Origin: Paenarthrobacter ilicis
Lineage (GTDB): Bacteria > Actinomycetota > Actinomycetes > Actinomycetales > Micrococcaceae
NCBI RefSeq assembly: GCF_016907545.1
Contig: NZ_JAFBCD010000001.1
Span: 2,046,001-2,110,000, forward strand
DNA: 64,000 nt
Reading direction: 5' to 3'
The notes beneath the pieces are model-generated. The model was not told where the DNA came from. It made no database searches and worked only from the letters and a program-made list of their open reading frames with translations. Positions 38,142 to 46,204 of the stretch are shown piece by piece; position 1 is the first letter of the stretch, and every line of letters starts with the position of its first letter. The translations under genes were made by a program, and so were the position numbers.

Positions 38142-38951
38142 TTGCAGGAACCATCCACTGGCCCCTTGGCCAATCAGGCGACATCGTCCTTTACGGAACA
38201 CCTCCAACGTTCGCGCCCCGAGCTTCTGCCTTTCAGCCAGTCACTTCCCGCCGGGATGGTGCCACCGTCGCCCCACGCCACCACCATCGTGGCCTTGACC
38301 TATGCAGGCGGCGTCCTGATGGCAGGGGACCGGCGGGCCACCATGGGCAACATCATCGCCAGCAGGCACATTGAAAAGGTCTTTCCGGCTGACCAGTATT
38401 CCGTGCTTGGCATCGCCGGAACCGCTGGCCTGGCCATAGATATCACCCGGCTTTTCCAGGTGGAACTGGAACACTACGAAAAAATTGAGGGAACTCTCCT
38501 AAGCCTGGTGGGCAAAGCCAACCGGCTTGGCGCCATGATCCGCGGGAACCTTCCCATGGCCATGCAGGGCATGGCCGTGGTGCCGTTGTTCGCCGGATTC
38601 GACCAATCGTCCGGCATCGGGCGCCTCTTCTCCTACGATGTCACCGGTGGCCGCTACGAAGAGCAGGAACATCACTCCGTAGGTTCAGGATCGGTCTTCG
38701 CCAGGGGCGCACTGAAGAAACTGTGGAAACCAAACCTCACGGAAGAGGCGGCCGTTTCCGTGGCAGTTGAAGCACTGTACGACGCAGCCGACGACGATTC
38801 GGCAACAGGCGGGCCGGATCCCGTCCGGCAGTTGTGGCCGGTGGTCTACACAGTCAACCGGGCAGGGAACCGCCGGGTACCCGAACACGACCTCGCTGCC
38901 ATAGCGGGAAACATCGTGGAATCACGGGCAATCGCCGGACGGGAGGCCTGA
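38142..38951 (+). CDS. prcB: Proteasome beta subunit (catalytic)
   Basis: 269 aa. The propeptide is residues 1-46; cleavage in PHA|TTIVAL would expose Thr47 as N-terminal nucleophile. DRRAT (Asp region), Lys and the SGxxA-type segments fit active beta subunits. Start is TTG 38142 with AAGGAG at 38128-38133; there is no ATG or GTG in frame between it and the hairpin. The TTG may set the beta:alpha ratio. Confidence 0.97.
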   Translation: MQEPSTGPLANQATSSFTEHLQRSRPELLPFSQSLPAGMVPPSPHATTIVALTYAGGVLMAGDRRATMGNIIASRHIEKVFPADQYSVLGIAGTAGLAIDITRLFQVELEHYEKIEGTLLSLVGKANRLGAMIRGNLPMAMQGMAVVPLFAGFDQSSGIGRLFSYDVTGGRYEEQEHHSVGSGSVFARGALKKLWKPNLTEEAAVSVAVEALYDAADDDSATGGPDPVRQLWPVVYTVNRAGNRRVPEHDLAAIAGNIVESRAIAGREA

Positions 38952-38952
38952 G

Positions 38953-39660
38953 ATGACACAACAGTTCTATGTATCTCCTGAACAGCTGATGAAGGACCGT
39001 GCGGACTTCGCGCGGAAAGGCATAGCCCGCGGCCGTTCGGTGATCGTCATCAGTTGCGCAGAGGGTATTGCCCTCATTGCCGAGAATCCGTCGCCCACCC
39101 TGCACAAATTGGGTGAGATCTACGACAAAATTGCCTTCGCCGCGGTTGGCAAATACAACGAATTCGAGAGCCTCAGGCAGGCCGGCGTCCGCTACGCAGA
39201 TGTTCGCGGTTATTCCTATGACCGCGAGGACGTTTCAGCGCGCGGTCTCGCCAGCGTCTACGCCCAAAGCCTCGGCGCGGTTTTCACGGCGGAACAGAAG
39301 CCCTTTGAAGTGGAACTGGCCGTCGCCGAAGTGGGCCGGACGCAGGAACAGGATCATCTGTACCGGCTGACCTTCGACGGCTCGATCGCCGACGAAAACG
39401 GCTTTGTGGTGATGGGCGGTCTCGCCGAACAAATTACTGAAATCATTGACGGGGCCTGGGAACGGGAACTTACCTTTGCCGGCGCCATCCGCTTGGCGCT
39501 CCAGGCGCTGGCCAAGGACCCGGAACAAGGCCCGCTACAGGCCACAGCCGTCGAGGCCGCTGTCCTGTACCGGAATTCGGAAAGCAGCCTGGGCTCCCGC
39601 CGGGCGTTCCGGCGATTGTTGCCGGAAGACACTGCCCGGCTGCTCACAGAGGAGATCTGA
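38953..39660 (+). CDS. prcA: Proteasome alpha subunit
   Basis: 235 aa. N-terminal gate region ([23 protein letters not shown]), then the alpha-type fold with RGRSVIVI and GQ-like helices; it lacks a catalytic Thr. It forms the outer rings of the 20S core and docks ARC. One nucleotide separates it from prcB and one from pafA. Confidence 0.97.
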   Translation: MTQQFYVSPEQLMKDRADFARKGIARGRSVIVISCAEGIALIAENPSPTLHKLGEIYDKIAFAAVGKYNEFESLRQAGVRYADVRGYSYDREDVSARGLASVYAQSLGAVFTAEQKPFEVELAVAEVGRTQEQDHLYRLTFDGSIADENGFVVMGGLAEQITEIIDGAWERELTFAGAIRLALQALAKDPEQGPLQATAVEAAVLYRNSESSLGSRRAFRRLLPEDTARLLTEEI

Positions 39661-39661
39661 G

Positions 39662-41026
39662 ATGGACAAACGGATATTTGGTATCGAAACGGAATTCGGC
39701 ATCTCCTATTCCAGCCCGGATTCCCGTCCTTTGGCCCCTGAGGAAGTGGCCCGCTACCTGTTCCGCAAGGTAGTGAGTTGGGGCAGGTCCTCCAATGTCT
39801 TCCTCACCAACGGCTCCCGGTTGTACCTGGACGTGGGATCGCACCCTGAGTACGCCACGGCAGAGTGCGACGACCTCGCACAGCTCATTGCCCACGACCG
39901 TGCCGGAGAGCTCATACTGGACGACCTCGTGGATGAAGCGCAGACCAGGCTTGCTGCCGAAGGTTTCAACGGCACGGTGTATCTGTTCAAAAACAACACG
40001 GACTCTGCCGGCAACTCGTACGGCAGCCACGAAAACTACCTGATTCCACGCCGGGGCGAGTTCTCCCGGCTGGCAGAGATCCTGATTCCCTTCCTGGTGA
40101 CCCGCCAGCTCCTGGCCGGTGCGGGCAAGGTCCTGAAGACCCCGCATGGTGCAACCTTCGCGTTCTCGCAGCGCGCAGACCATATCTGGGAAGGTGTCTC
40201 CTCAGCCACCACCAGGTCACGGCCCATCATCAACACCCGCGACGAACCACATGCAGACGCCGAGTTCTACCGGAGACTGCACGTGATCGTGGGGGACTCC
40301 AATATGTCCGAGACCACTGCACTTCTCAAAGTGGGAACAGTGGACCTCATCCTGCGCATGATCGAAGCCGGAGTCATCATGCGGGACATGCGCATGGAGA
40401 ACCCGATCCGAAGCATCAGGGAGATCTCACACGACCTCACCGGCCGCGCATTGGTCCGGTTGGCCAACGGGCGGCAACTCACAGCCTTGGACATCCAGCG
40501 CGAGTACCTCTCCAAGGTCACCGAGTTCGTCGCGGCCAACGGTGCACACAACCCACACGTGCCACTGATCCTGGATCTGTGGGAGCGGACACTGAACGCG
40601 ATCGAGAGCCAAGACACCACCAGCATCGACACCGAGGTTGACTGGGCCATCAAGAAGAAGCTCATGGATGGGTACATGCGCCGGCACGACCTCAGCCTTG
40701 ACTCTCCCCGCATCGCCCAGCTCGACCTGACGTACCACGACATCTCGCGGCAACGGGGCATCTTCTTCCTGTTGCAGGCCAGGGGCGCAGCACGCCGCCT
40801 GGTCAATGAAACGGACGTCAAGGATGCTGTGGATGCCCCGCCCCAGACCACGCGGGCCAAGCTTCGCGGCGACTTCGTCCGGCGCGCCCAGGAGCTGGGC
40901 CGGGACTACACGGTGGACTGGGTGCACTTGAAGCTCAATGACCGCGCCCACCAGACAATTCTCTGCAAGGACCCCTTCCGCAGCGTGGACGAGAGGGTGG
41001 ATGCACTGCTTGACTCTATGAGCTGA
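39662..41026 (+). CDS. pafA: Pup-protein ligase
   Basis: 454 aa. It phosphorylates the Pup C-terminal Glu with ATP and couples it to substrate lysines. Glu9 (GIETEFG) is the metal residue and Asp57 ([12 protein letters not shown]) matches the catalytic Asp of the family; [18 protein letters not shown] is the ATP site shared with Dop. ATG 39662, tightly linked to prcA. The end of the core proteasome operon may lie just after it. Confidence 0.97.
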   Translation: MDKRIFGIETEFGISYSSPDSRPLAPEEVARYLFRKVVSWGRSSNVFLTNGSRLYLDVGSHPEYATAECDDLAQLIAHDRAGELILDDLVDEAQTRLAAEGFNGTVYLFKNNTDSAGNSYGSHENYLIPRRGEFSRLAEILIPFLVTRQLLAGAGKVLKTPHGATFAFSQRADHIWEGVSSATTRSRPIINTRDEPHADAEFYRRLHVIVGDSNMSETTALLKVGTVDLILRMIEAGVIMRDMRMENPIRSIREISHDLTGRALVRLANGRQLTALDIQREYLSKVTEFVAANGAHNPHVPLILDLWERTLNAIESQDTTSIDTEVDWAIKKKLMDGYMRRHDLSLDSPRIAQLDLTYHDISRQRGIFFLLQARGAARRLVNETDVKDAVDAPPQTTRAKLRGDFVRRAQELGRDYTVDWVHLKLNDRAHQTILCKDPFRSVDERVDALLDSMS

Positions 41027-41137
41027 CTCCCAGCTTCACGGGCTATCCTGATTAACGGTCTCTTCCAAAGTGGCCCAGATCTTGGATGCGCGACGCGTCT
41101 TTCCGAGTGTCCCTTGCCCCGACGAAAGTGTCTTTTT

Positions 41138-42064
41138 GTGCGCCGACTCCTAGCAATCCTTCTCCCTGCCCTGCTGCTCATCACCGCTTGTGGGGGAGAG
41201 GCAACCCCGGCCAACCAGCCCACCAGCCAGTCCACGGGTGATGTTTCCAAGCTGGACTCCGTCAAGGTGACAGACAATGGGGACAAGAAGACCCCCGGTG
41301 TCGAGTTCGCCAAGCCCCTTACTGTCTCCCAGCCGACCGTGAAAATGGTCAGCGAGGGAAGCGGCGACGCCGTCAAGGCCGGGCAGACGGTCGAGCTTTC
41401 CTACGTGGTGCTGGACGGGAACGATGGTTCATCGCTCGAAGACACATTCACGGGTGATCCTGAGAAGTTGGACATCAACGATCAGCTGAAGACCCAGAAT
41501 GCCGCCATGTACAACGCCATTGTGGGAGCCAAGGTTGGCAGCCACATAGCTATTGCCGCTCCCGGTGATGCAACAGCGTCTCCCGCAGCTTCGGCCAAGC
41601 TGATTGTTTTCAAGCTGGTAACCGCCAAGGACGCTGCACCCGTGTTGCAGAAACCCGAAGGTGAAACCGTGACCCCGCCGGCCGGGTTGCCCACTGTCAA
41701 GGAAGACGACAAGGGAATCCCGCAGATCTCCGTAGACGGCGTTGCAGCTCCCAAGGAACTGATTTCCCAGGATCTGATCAAGGGCACCGGCGCTGCCGTC
41801 AAGGCCACTGACACCCTGACGGTCAACTACGTGGGCGTCACCTTGGCCGGCGGCACCAAGTTCGATTCCAGCTACGATCGCGGCCAGTCCACCAGCTTCC
41901 CGCTCACCGGCGTCATCAAGGGCTGGACCCAGGGGCTGGAAGGCAAGACGGTTGGTTCGCGCGTTCTTCTGGTCATCCCGCAGGATCTTGCCTACGGTGC
42001 AGCCGGCCAGGGCGATGCGAAGGGCGATCTCGTGTTCGTCGTCGACATCCTCGGCGTCAAGTAG
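41138..42064 (+). CDS. FKBP-type peptidyl-prolyl isomerase, lipoprotein
   Basis: 308 aa with signal sequence MRRLLAILLPALLLITAC and lipobox LITAC, so probably anchored outside the membrane. Two FKBP modules: a degenerate one (residues 65-170) and a canonical C-terminal one (VNYVGVTLAGGTKFDSSYDRG, VIKGWTQGLEGKTVGSRVLLVIP). GTG 41138 gives a normal signal peptide; TTG 41114 is an alternative. It likely folds secreted proteins. Neither start has a good ribosome site. Confidence 0.9.
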   Translation: MRRLLAILLPALLLITACGGEATPANQPTSQSTGDVSKLDSVKVTDNGDKKTPGVEFAKPLTVSQPTVKMVSEGSGDAVKAGQTVELSYVVLDGNDGSSLEDTFTGDPEKLDINDQLKTQNAAMYNAIVGAKVGSHIAIAAPGDATASPAASAKLIVFKLVTAKDAAPVLQKPEGETVTPPAGLPTVKEDDKGIPQISVDGVAAPKELISQDLIKGTGAAVKATDTLTVNYVGVTLAGGTKFDSSYDRGQSTSFPLTGVIKGWTQGLEGKTVGSRVLLVIPQDLAYGAAGQGDAKGDLVFVVDILGVK

Positions 42065-42147
42065 CTTCCCAATACTTCTGCAAGAGTCCGGGCACTGTCA
42101 TAGGCTGTTTCCCGGCAACTCTTCCTCTACCTCCCAAAGGAGCAACC

Positions 42148-42543
42148 ATGTCATTTGGTCAGCGTGACTTTGACCGCACCAGGCCTGAAATCGACTTCCC
42201 TGAGGGCGATGTCCCCACCGAACTCGTCATCACCGACCTCATCGAGGGCACCGGCACCGAGGCCAAGGCCGGAGACACCGTCTCCACCCACTACGTTGGC
42301 GTCGCCTGGTCCACCGGCGAAGAATTCGATGCTTCCTGGGGACGCGGAGCGCCCCTGGACTTCCGCGTCGGCGTTGGCCAGGTCATCCAGGGCTGGGACC
42401 AGGGCCTCCTGGGCATGAAGGTGGGCGGCCGCCGTCGCCTGGAAATCCCGTCGGAGCTTGCCTACGGTTCCCGTGGCGCCGGCGGAGCCATCAAGCCCAA
42501 CGAAGCCCTGATTTTCGTTGTGGATCTGGTGGGCGTCCGCTAG
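42148..42543 (+). CDS. FKBP-type peptidyl-prolyl isomerase, cytoplasmic
   Basis: 131 aa, single FKBP domain: VSTHYVGVAWSTGEEFDASWGRG, VIQGWDQGLLGMKVGGRRRLEIPSELAYG, ending LIFVVDLVGV. No signal peptide. ATG with AAAGGAG upstream. Follows the lipoprotein FKBP, suggesting duplication and then different locations. Confidence 0.96.
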   Translation: MSFGQRDFDRTRPEIDFPEGDVPTELVITDLIEGTGTEAKAGDTVSTHYVGVAWSTGEEFDASWGRGAPLDFRVGVGQVIQGWDQGLLGMKVGGRRRLEIPSELAYGSRGAGGAIKPNEALIFVVDLVGVR

Positions 42544-42561
42544 GACCAGCACAACCACGCA

Positions 42562-42605
42562 CAAGGCGCGTCACTGTCCGGAACACCGGACGGTGACGCG
42601 CCTTG
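42562..42605 (+). terminator. Long hairpin, probable terminator
   Basis: A near-perfect stem of about 20 bp with an AACA loop (CAAGGCGCGTCACTGTCCGG with its complement, one G-T pair), 20 nt after the FKBP stop. No strong T-run follows, only GCTGGTTT. Confidence 0.6.
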
Positions 42606-42627
42606 CTGGTTTCCGGCCGGACTTTAG

Positions 42628-42633
42628 TAACGT
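42628..42633 (+). promoter_or_regulatory. -10 element TAACGT of pafBC
   Basis: It lies 7 nt before GTG 42641, with no ribosome site. Confidence 0.5.
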
Positions 42634-42640
42634 AGCAACC

Positions 42641-44659
42641 GTGTCTGCATCCCGCACTGAACGGCTCTTGAACCTCCTCCTGGCCCTGCTCAACACCAAG
42701 GTGGGGTTGTCGCGCGCCGTTTTGCGCGAGAAGGTCTACCATGATTCTGCGGAAAGCGACGTCGCTTTTGGGCGGATGTTCGAGCGCGACAAAGTGGACC
42801 TGCGGCAGTTCGGCTTTGAAATTGAAACCTTGACCGACCCCCGGAGCTTCGGCGCTGATGATCCCGCTTCCACCCGGTACCGCATCGGCAAAGATTCCAA
42901 CAAGCTTCCCGAGGTAAGGCTGACACCGGCCGAAAGCACCGTGTTGCTCCTGGCCGCCCAGCTGTGGGAACGCGCGGCATTGGGCTCTGCAGCTGCCAAC
43001 GCCGTGCGGAAGCTTCAAGCGGCCGGCGGCTTCACCGACGTCGAACTCCCCGCGGGGGTGCAACCGCGGGTCAGGCCTCCCGGCCAGGCGTTCGACGACG
43101 TCGTGGCCGCCATGCACGGAAGACATCCGGTCAGTTTCGGCTACCTCGCCGTCAGTACCGGGCAGGAAGAAGTCCGCGTGGTGGAACCGTGGGGCTTGGG
43201 CAACCGGTTCGGCCAGTGGTACCTGGTGGGCCACGATACGGCGCGGAAAGCGAAGCGGCTCTTCAGGCTCACCCGCATGACCACCGCCGTGACCGTCCTC
43301 TCCGGCACCACCTTTGAACCGCCCGCCGGCTTCGATGCCCGCGCTGAACTGGCAGCACTGAACGAGCTGCCCCTTCGCCAGGCCTCCTTGGCGGTCAAGC
43401 CGGACAGGGTGTTGGCGCTGCGGCGAAGGGCCGTCTCGGTTGATCCCGATCCTCGTGGACGTGGACGCGACGTGGTGACCGTTGAGTTCCGCGACCCGGA
43501 GCAGCTTGCCGAAGAGCTGGCCTCCTACGGACCCCACGTGAGGGTCGTTGGACCCGCCGACCTCCGTGCCGCCGTCGTTCGCCGCCTGAGGGCCGCCGCC
43601 GACTTCGACTCTGCCCCACCCGTCCCCGTGGCTTTCCCGGAGGCAGGACCGGCCCCTCGGGCGCGCAAGCGCACTTCCGAGGACCAGCTGGCCAGGATGC
43701 TTCAGTTGGTGCCCTTCCTCGTCCACCACCAGGGCCTGCACATCCAGGAAGTAGCGGACCGTTTCGGGATCACCCGCAAAGCGCTGATTGATGACCTCAA
43801 GATCCTGATCTGCTCCGGACTCCCGGAGGGGTACCCGGACGACCTCCTGGACATCCAGTGGGAAAACGACCACGTGTACATCTCCGAGCACCTTGACCTG
43901 AACCGGCCTGTCCGTTTCAGCGAGGACGAAGCAGCGGCCCTGTTGACCGGGTTGGCCATGCTGGGGGACCTCCCGGAATTGGCCGGAATGCCGGAGGAGC
44001 AGCCGGGGAGCGTTCTCGAATCGGTCACCCTCAAACTCACCGGCGCTGCGGGTACGGCCGGTCGATTGGCAGGAGCCGTGGCCGGACAATCCGTGGCACC
44101 CCGGCAGTCCAAGGACTTTGCGCTCATCACCAGCGCCATTCGGGATGGCCGTCAACTGCGGCTTCGATACCTGTCCCAACAACGCGACGAGGTCACGGAA
44201 CGGGACATCGACCCCTTGCGTTTGTTCTCCATGGACGACACGTGGTACTTCGAGGCCTACTGCCACAGCAAGTCCGGCCTCCGCAATTTCCGTCTTGACA
44301 GGGTGGAGTCCTTGGAGGCGAATGGCCGCCCGGCCTCGGGTGTGGCGAGTGTGGGGGGAGACTTCCCGGCTGCACTGTTCACCCCTGGAGAGGATGACGC
44401 AGTGGTGGTGCTGCAGTTGACCAGGCAGGGTGCGGGATTGGCTGACGACTACTACGCAGAGAGAACCGCTGGACTGCCCGACGGCGGCCTCCTCGCCGAG
44501 GTGCGGTTCGGCAACGCGGACTGGGTTCCCATGTTTATCTCCCAGCACGGCGGTTCCGCGCGGATCCTGGAACCGCTGACCGTCAAAGAGGCGGTACGTT
44601 CCTGGCTGGACAGCGCTTTAGCCGCCTACGACTCTTCGACTCCAGCTTCGGCTGGCTAG
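42641..44659 (+). CDS. pafBC: Fused PafB-PafC WYL-domain transcription activator
   Basis: 672 aa in two tandem halves. Each has a winged-helix domain (residues 1-70, and about 350-410), a WYL domain (HPVSFGYLAVS near 165; RQLRLRYLSQQ near 505) and a C-terminal WCX extension. In mycobacteria PafB and PafC are separate partners that activate most LexA-independent DNA-damage genes; the fused form has been structurally studied in Arthrobacter aurescens. It is encoded near pafA but is not part of pupylation. Leaderless start predicted. Confidence 0.95.
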   Translation: MSASRTERLLNLLLALLNTKVGLSRAVLREKVYHDSAESDVAFGRMFERDKVDLRQFGFEIETLTDPRSFGADDPASTRYRIGKDSNKLPEVRLTPAESTVLLLAAQLWERAALGSAAANAVRKLQAAGGFTDVELPAGVQPRVRPPGQAFDDVVAAMHGRHPVSFGYLAVSTGQEEVRVVEPWGLGNRFGQWYLVGHDTARKAKRLFRLTRMTTAVTVLSGTTFEPPAGFDARAELAALNELPLRQASLAVKPDRVLALRRRAVSVDPDPRGRGRDVVTVEFRDPEQLAEELASYGPHVRVVGPADLRAAVVRRLRAAADFDSAPPVPVAFPEAGPAPRARKRTSEDQLARMLQLVPFLVHHQGLHIQEVADRFGITRKALIDDLKILICSGLPEGYPDDLLDIQWENDHVYISEHLDLNRPVRFSEDEAAALLTGLAMLGDLPELAGMPEEQPGSVLESVTLKLTGAAGTAGRLAGAVAGQSVAPRQSKDFALITSAIRDGRQLRLRYLSQQRDEVTERDIDPLRLFSMDDTWYFEAYCHSKSGLRNFRLDRVESLEANGRPASGVASVGGDFPAALFTPGEDDAVVVLQLTRQGAGLADDYYAERTAGLPDGGLLAEVRFGNADWVPMFISQHGGSARILEPLTVKEAVRSWLDSALAAYDSSTPASAG

Positions 44660-44662
44660 ACT
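44657..44662 (+). promoter_or_regulatory. -10 element TAGACT overlapping the pafBC stop
   Basis: The first three bases are the pafBC stop codon. It lies 6 nt before ATG 44669. Confidence 0.5.
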
Positions 44663-44668
44663 ACTCAA

Positions 44669-45019
44669 ATGCCTTGGTGGTTCTGGGTCCTGTTGTGGAT
44701 CGCGCTTATTGCCCTTGCGTTGCTTCTCCATGTGACGCTGGGGTACCGCTTGTTCCGGAAGTTCATGACGACGGTCCGTGAGTTGGGAGAGGCCGGGCAG
44801 CGTTTCAGCACCCTCCCTCCGGCTCCGGATGCTGCGGCCGTCGCTGAGGCGGATGACCGCCCTGTTCCGGGCTCTGCCGTCTTTGCCTCGCCGGATGAGA
44901 TACGTCATGATTACGTGACGGCCAAAGCCATGCGGCAGGATGTCCGCCGCCAACGGCGGATACAGCGCAAGGCAGATCGGGGCCAGCCCCAATCCCTGCG
45001 CGACATAGAATTCAGTTAG
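44669..45019 (+). CDS. Small single-span membrane protein
   Basis: 116 aa. A hydrophobic helix at residues 3-24 (WWFWVLLWIALIALALLL) is followed by a cytoplasmic-looking tail: helical FRKFMTTVRELGEAG, a Pro/Ala stretch, and a basic end (RRQRRIQRKADRG). No known domain. Its place between pafBC and tatA is worth noting for membrane or Tat function, but nothing direct supports this. Confidence 0.8.
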   Translation: MPWWFWVLLWIALIALALLLHVTLGYRLFRKFMTTVRELGEAGQRFSTLPPAPDAAAVAEADDRPVPGSAVFASPDEIRHDYVTAKAMRQDVRRQRRIQRKADRGQPQSLRDIEFS

Positions 45020-45022
45020 ACG

Positions 45023-45046
45023 TAGGATGTATCCAAAAGGAAAGGA
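45023..45046 (+). promoter_or_regulatory. Possible tatA promoter and ribosome site
   Basis: TAGGAT at 45023-45028 could be a -10, and GGAAAGGA at 45039-45046 is the ribosome site of tatA. Unlike many neighbours, tatA would have a leader. Confidence 0.4.
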
Positions 45047-45055
45047 CTTCCCCAC

Positions 45056-45334
45056 ATGGGACGACTATTTGACGGGCCGTGGCCGATCGTCATTATCATC
45101 ATCGTTGCGTTGCTGCTGTTCGCAGCACCCAAGCTTCCCGGGATGGCGCGCAGCCTTGGACAGTCAATGCGCATCATCAAGTCCGAAGTGAAGGAAATGA
45201 AGAACGACGGCAAGCCTGAAGCCAAGGATGCCGGCGAGAATTCCGAGGCATACGAAGGCCGCGTGGTGGAACACCCGGACCTGAAGGCCAAGAACAAAGG
45301 CGAGACCGACGTTCCGCCTTCAACCCGCCTCTAG
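45056..45334 (+). CDS. tatA: Sec-independent translocase subunit TatA
   Basis: 92 aa. Short N-terminal helix ([20 protein letters not shown]), a hinge with APKLPGMAR, an amphipathic helix ([15 protein letters not shown]) and a charged disordered tail. It forms the twin-arginine pore with TatC. Clear ribosome site. Gap of 9 bp to tatC. Confidence 0.97.
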   Translation: MGRLFDGPWPIVIIIIVALLLFAAPKLPGMARSLGQSMRIIKSEVKEMKNDGKPEAKDAGENSEAYEGRVVEHPDLKAKNKGETDVPPSTRL

Positions 45335-45343
45335 TAGAAGGCA

Positions 45344-46180
45344 GTGGCACAAGCAAAGGGGCGCAAGGCCAATCCTGAAGCCCGGATGGCGCTTCTTGAC
45401 CATCTCAGGGAGCTGAAGAACAGGCTGATCAAGGCCGCCATCGGCGTTGTTATTGCGGCAATCGCGGGCTGGTTCCTGTACGACCCGGTGATCAACGCGC
45501 TGAAGGCTCCGGTGGACTCCATCGGTGGCCACACTGGCGCGATTGCCACCATCAACTTCAACAGCATCGCTTCGCCTTTCGACTTCAAGCTGCAGATATC
45601 AATCCTCATTGGCCTGGTCATCTCCAGTCCCATTTGGATCTACCAGCTGTGGGCCTTCATCACGCCAGGCCTCACAAAGAAGGAACGCCGCTACACGCTT
45701 GGATTCATGGCAGCGGCAGTTCCGCTGTTCCTGGCCGGAGTGTGGGTCGGTTGGCTTGTGACACCCCAGGTGGTGCGGGCCTTGACGCAATTCACCCCCT
45801 CCGGTGTTGCCAACATCATCGACGCACGCGATTACATCGACTTCGTGACCCGCATGGTCCTTTTCCTTGGACTGGCCTTCCTGGTGCCCGTAGTGCTTGT
45901 CGGAGTTAACATGGCCGGCTTGGTATCCGGCAAAACGATCCTCAAAGCGTGGCGCCTCACGGTGTTCCTGGTCTTCGTTTTGGCTGCCGTTGCAGCGCCG
46001 GGCGCAGATGCGTTGTCCATGTTCCTGCTGGCTGGGCCTTTGCTTGTTTTGTTCTTCGCAGCGATCGGGATCTGTATCCTGAACGACCGCCGCCGGGAGC
46101 GCAGGAACCAGAAACGCGTCGCTGAGACCGAGGCCATGGCGGATACCGCCACCTCTGCTTCTGATCTGGAGAATCTCTAG
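45344..46180 (+). CDS. tatC: Sec-independent translocase subunit TatC
   Basis: 278 aa with six helices; N-terminal MALLDHLRELKNRLIKA carries the conserved Glu/Arg of the signal-binding site, and IYQLWAFITPGLTKKERR is the family block. It recognises twin-arginine signal peptides. GTG start. Order tatA-tatC-helY is the same as in M. tuberculosis. Confidence 0.97.
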   Translation: MAQAKGRKANPEARMALLDHLRELKNRLIKAAIGVVIAAIAGWFLYDPVINALKAPVDSIGGHTGAIATINFNSIASPFDFKLQISILIGLVISSPIWIYQLWAFITPGLTKKERRYTLGFMAAAVPLFLAGVWVGWLVTPQVVRALTQFTPSGVANIIDARDYIDFVTRMVLFLGLAFLVPVVLVGVNMAGLVSGKTILKAWRLTVFLVFVLAAVAAPGADALSMFLLAGPLLVLFFAAIGICILNDRRRERRNQKRVAETEAMADTATSASDLENL

Positions 46181-46192
46181 AGTTTGGCGGAC

Positions 46193-46198
46193 TAGGCT
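46193..46198 (+). promoter_or_regulatory. -10 element TAGGCT of helY
   Basis: It lies 6 nt before ATG 46205. GGAG in the spacer is only 2 nt from the ATG, too close for a normal ribosome site. Confidence 0.5.
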
Positions 46199-46204
46199 GG
46201 AGAC

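Noticed and set aside
38083..38298. Short frame starting at ATG 38083 after GGAGG, overlapping the prcB start
   Set aside because: The GGAGG is only 2 nt from the ATG, and the product is a Pro/Arg-rich shadow of prcB.
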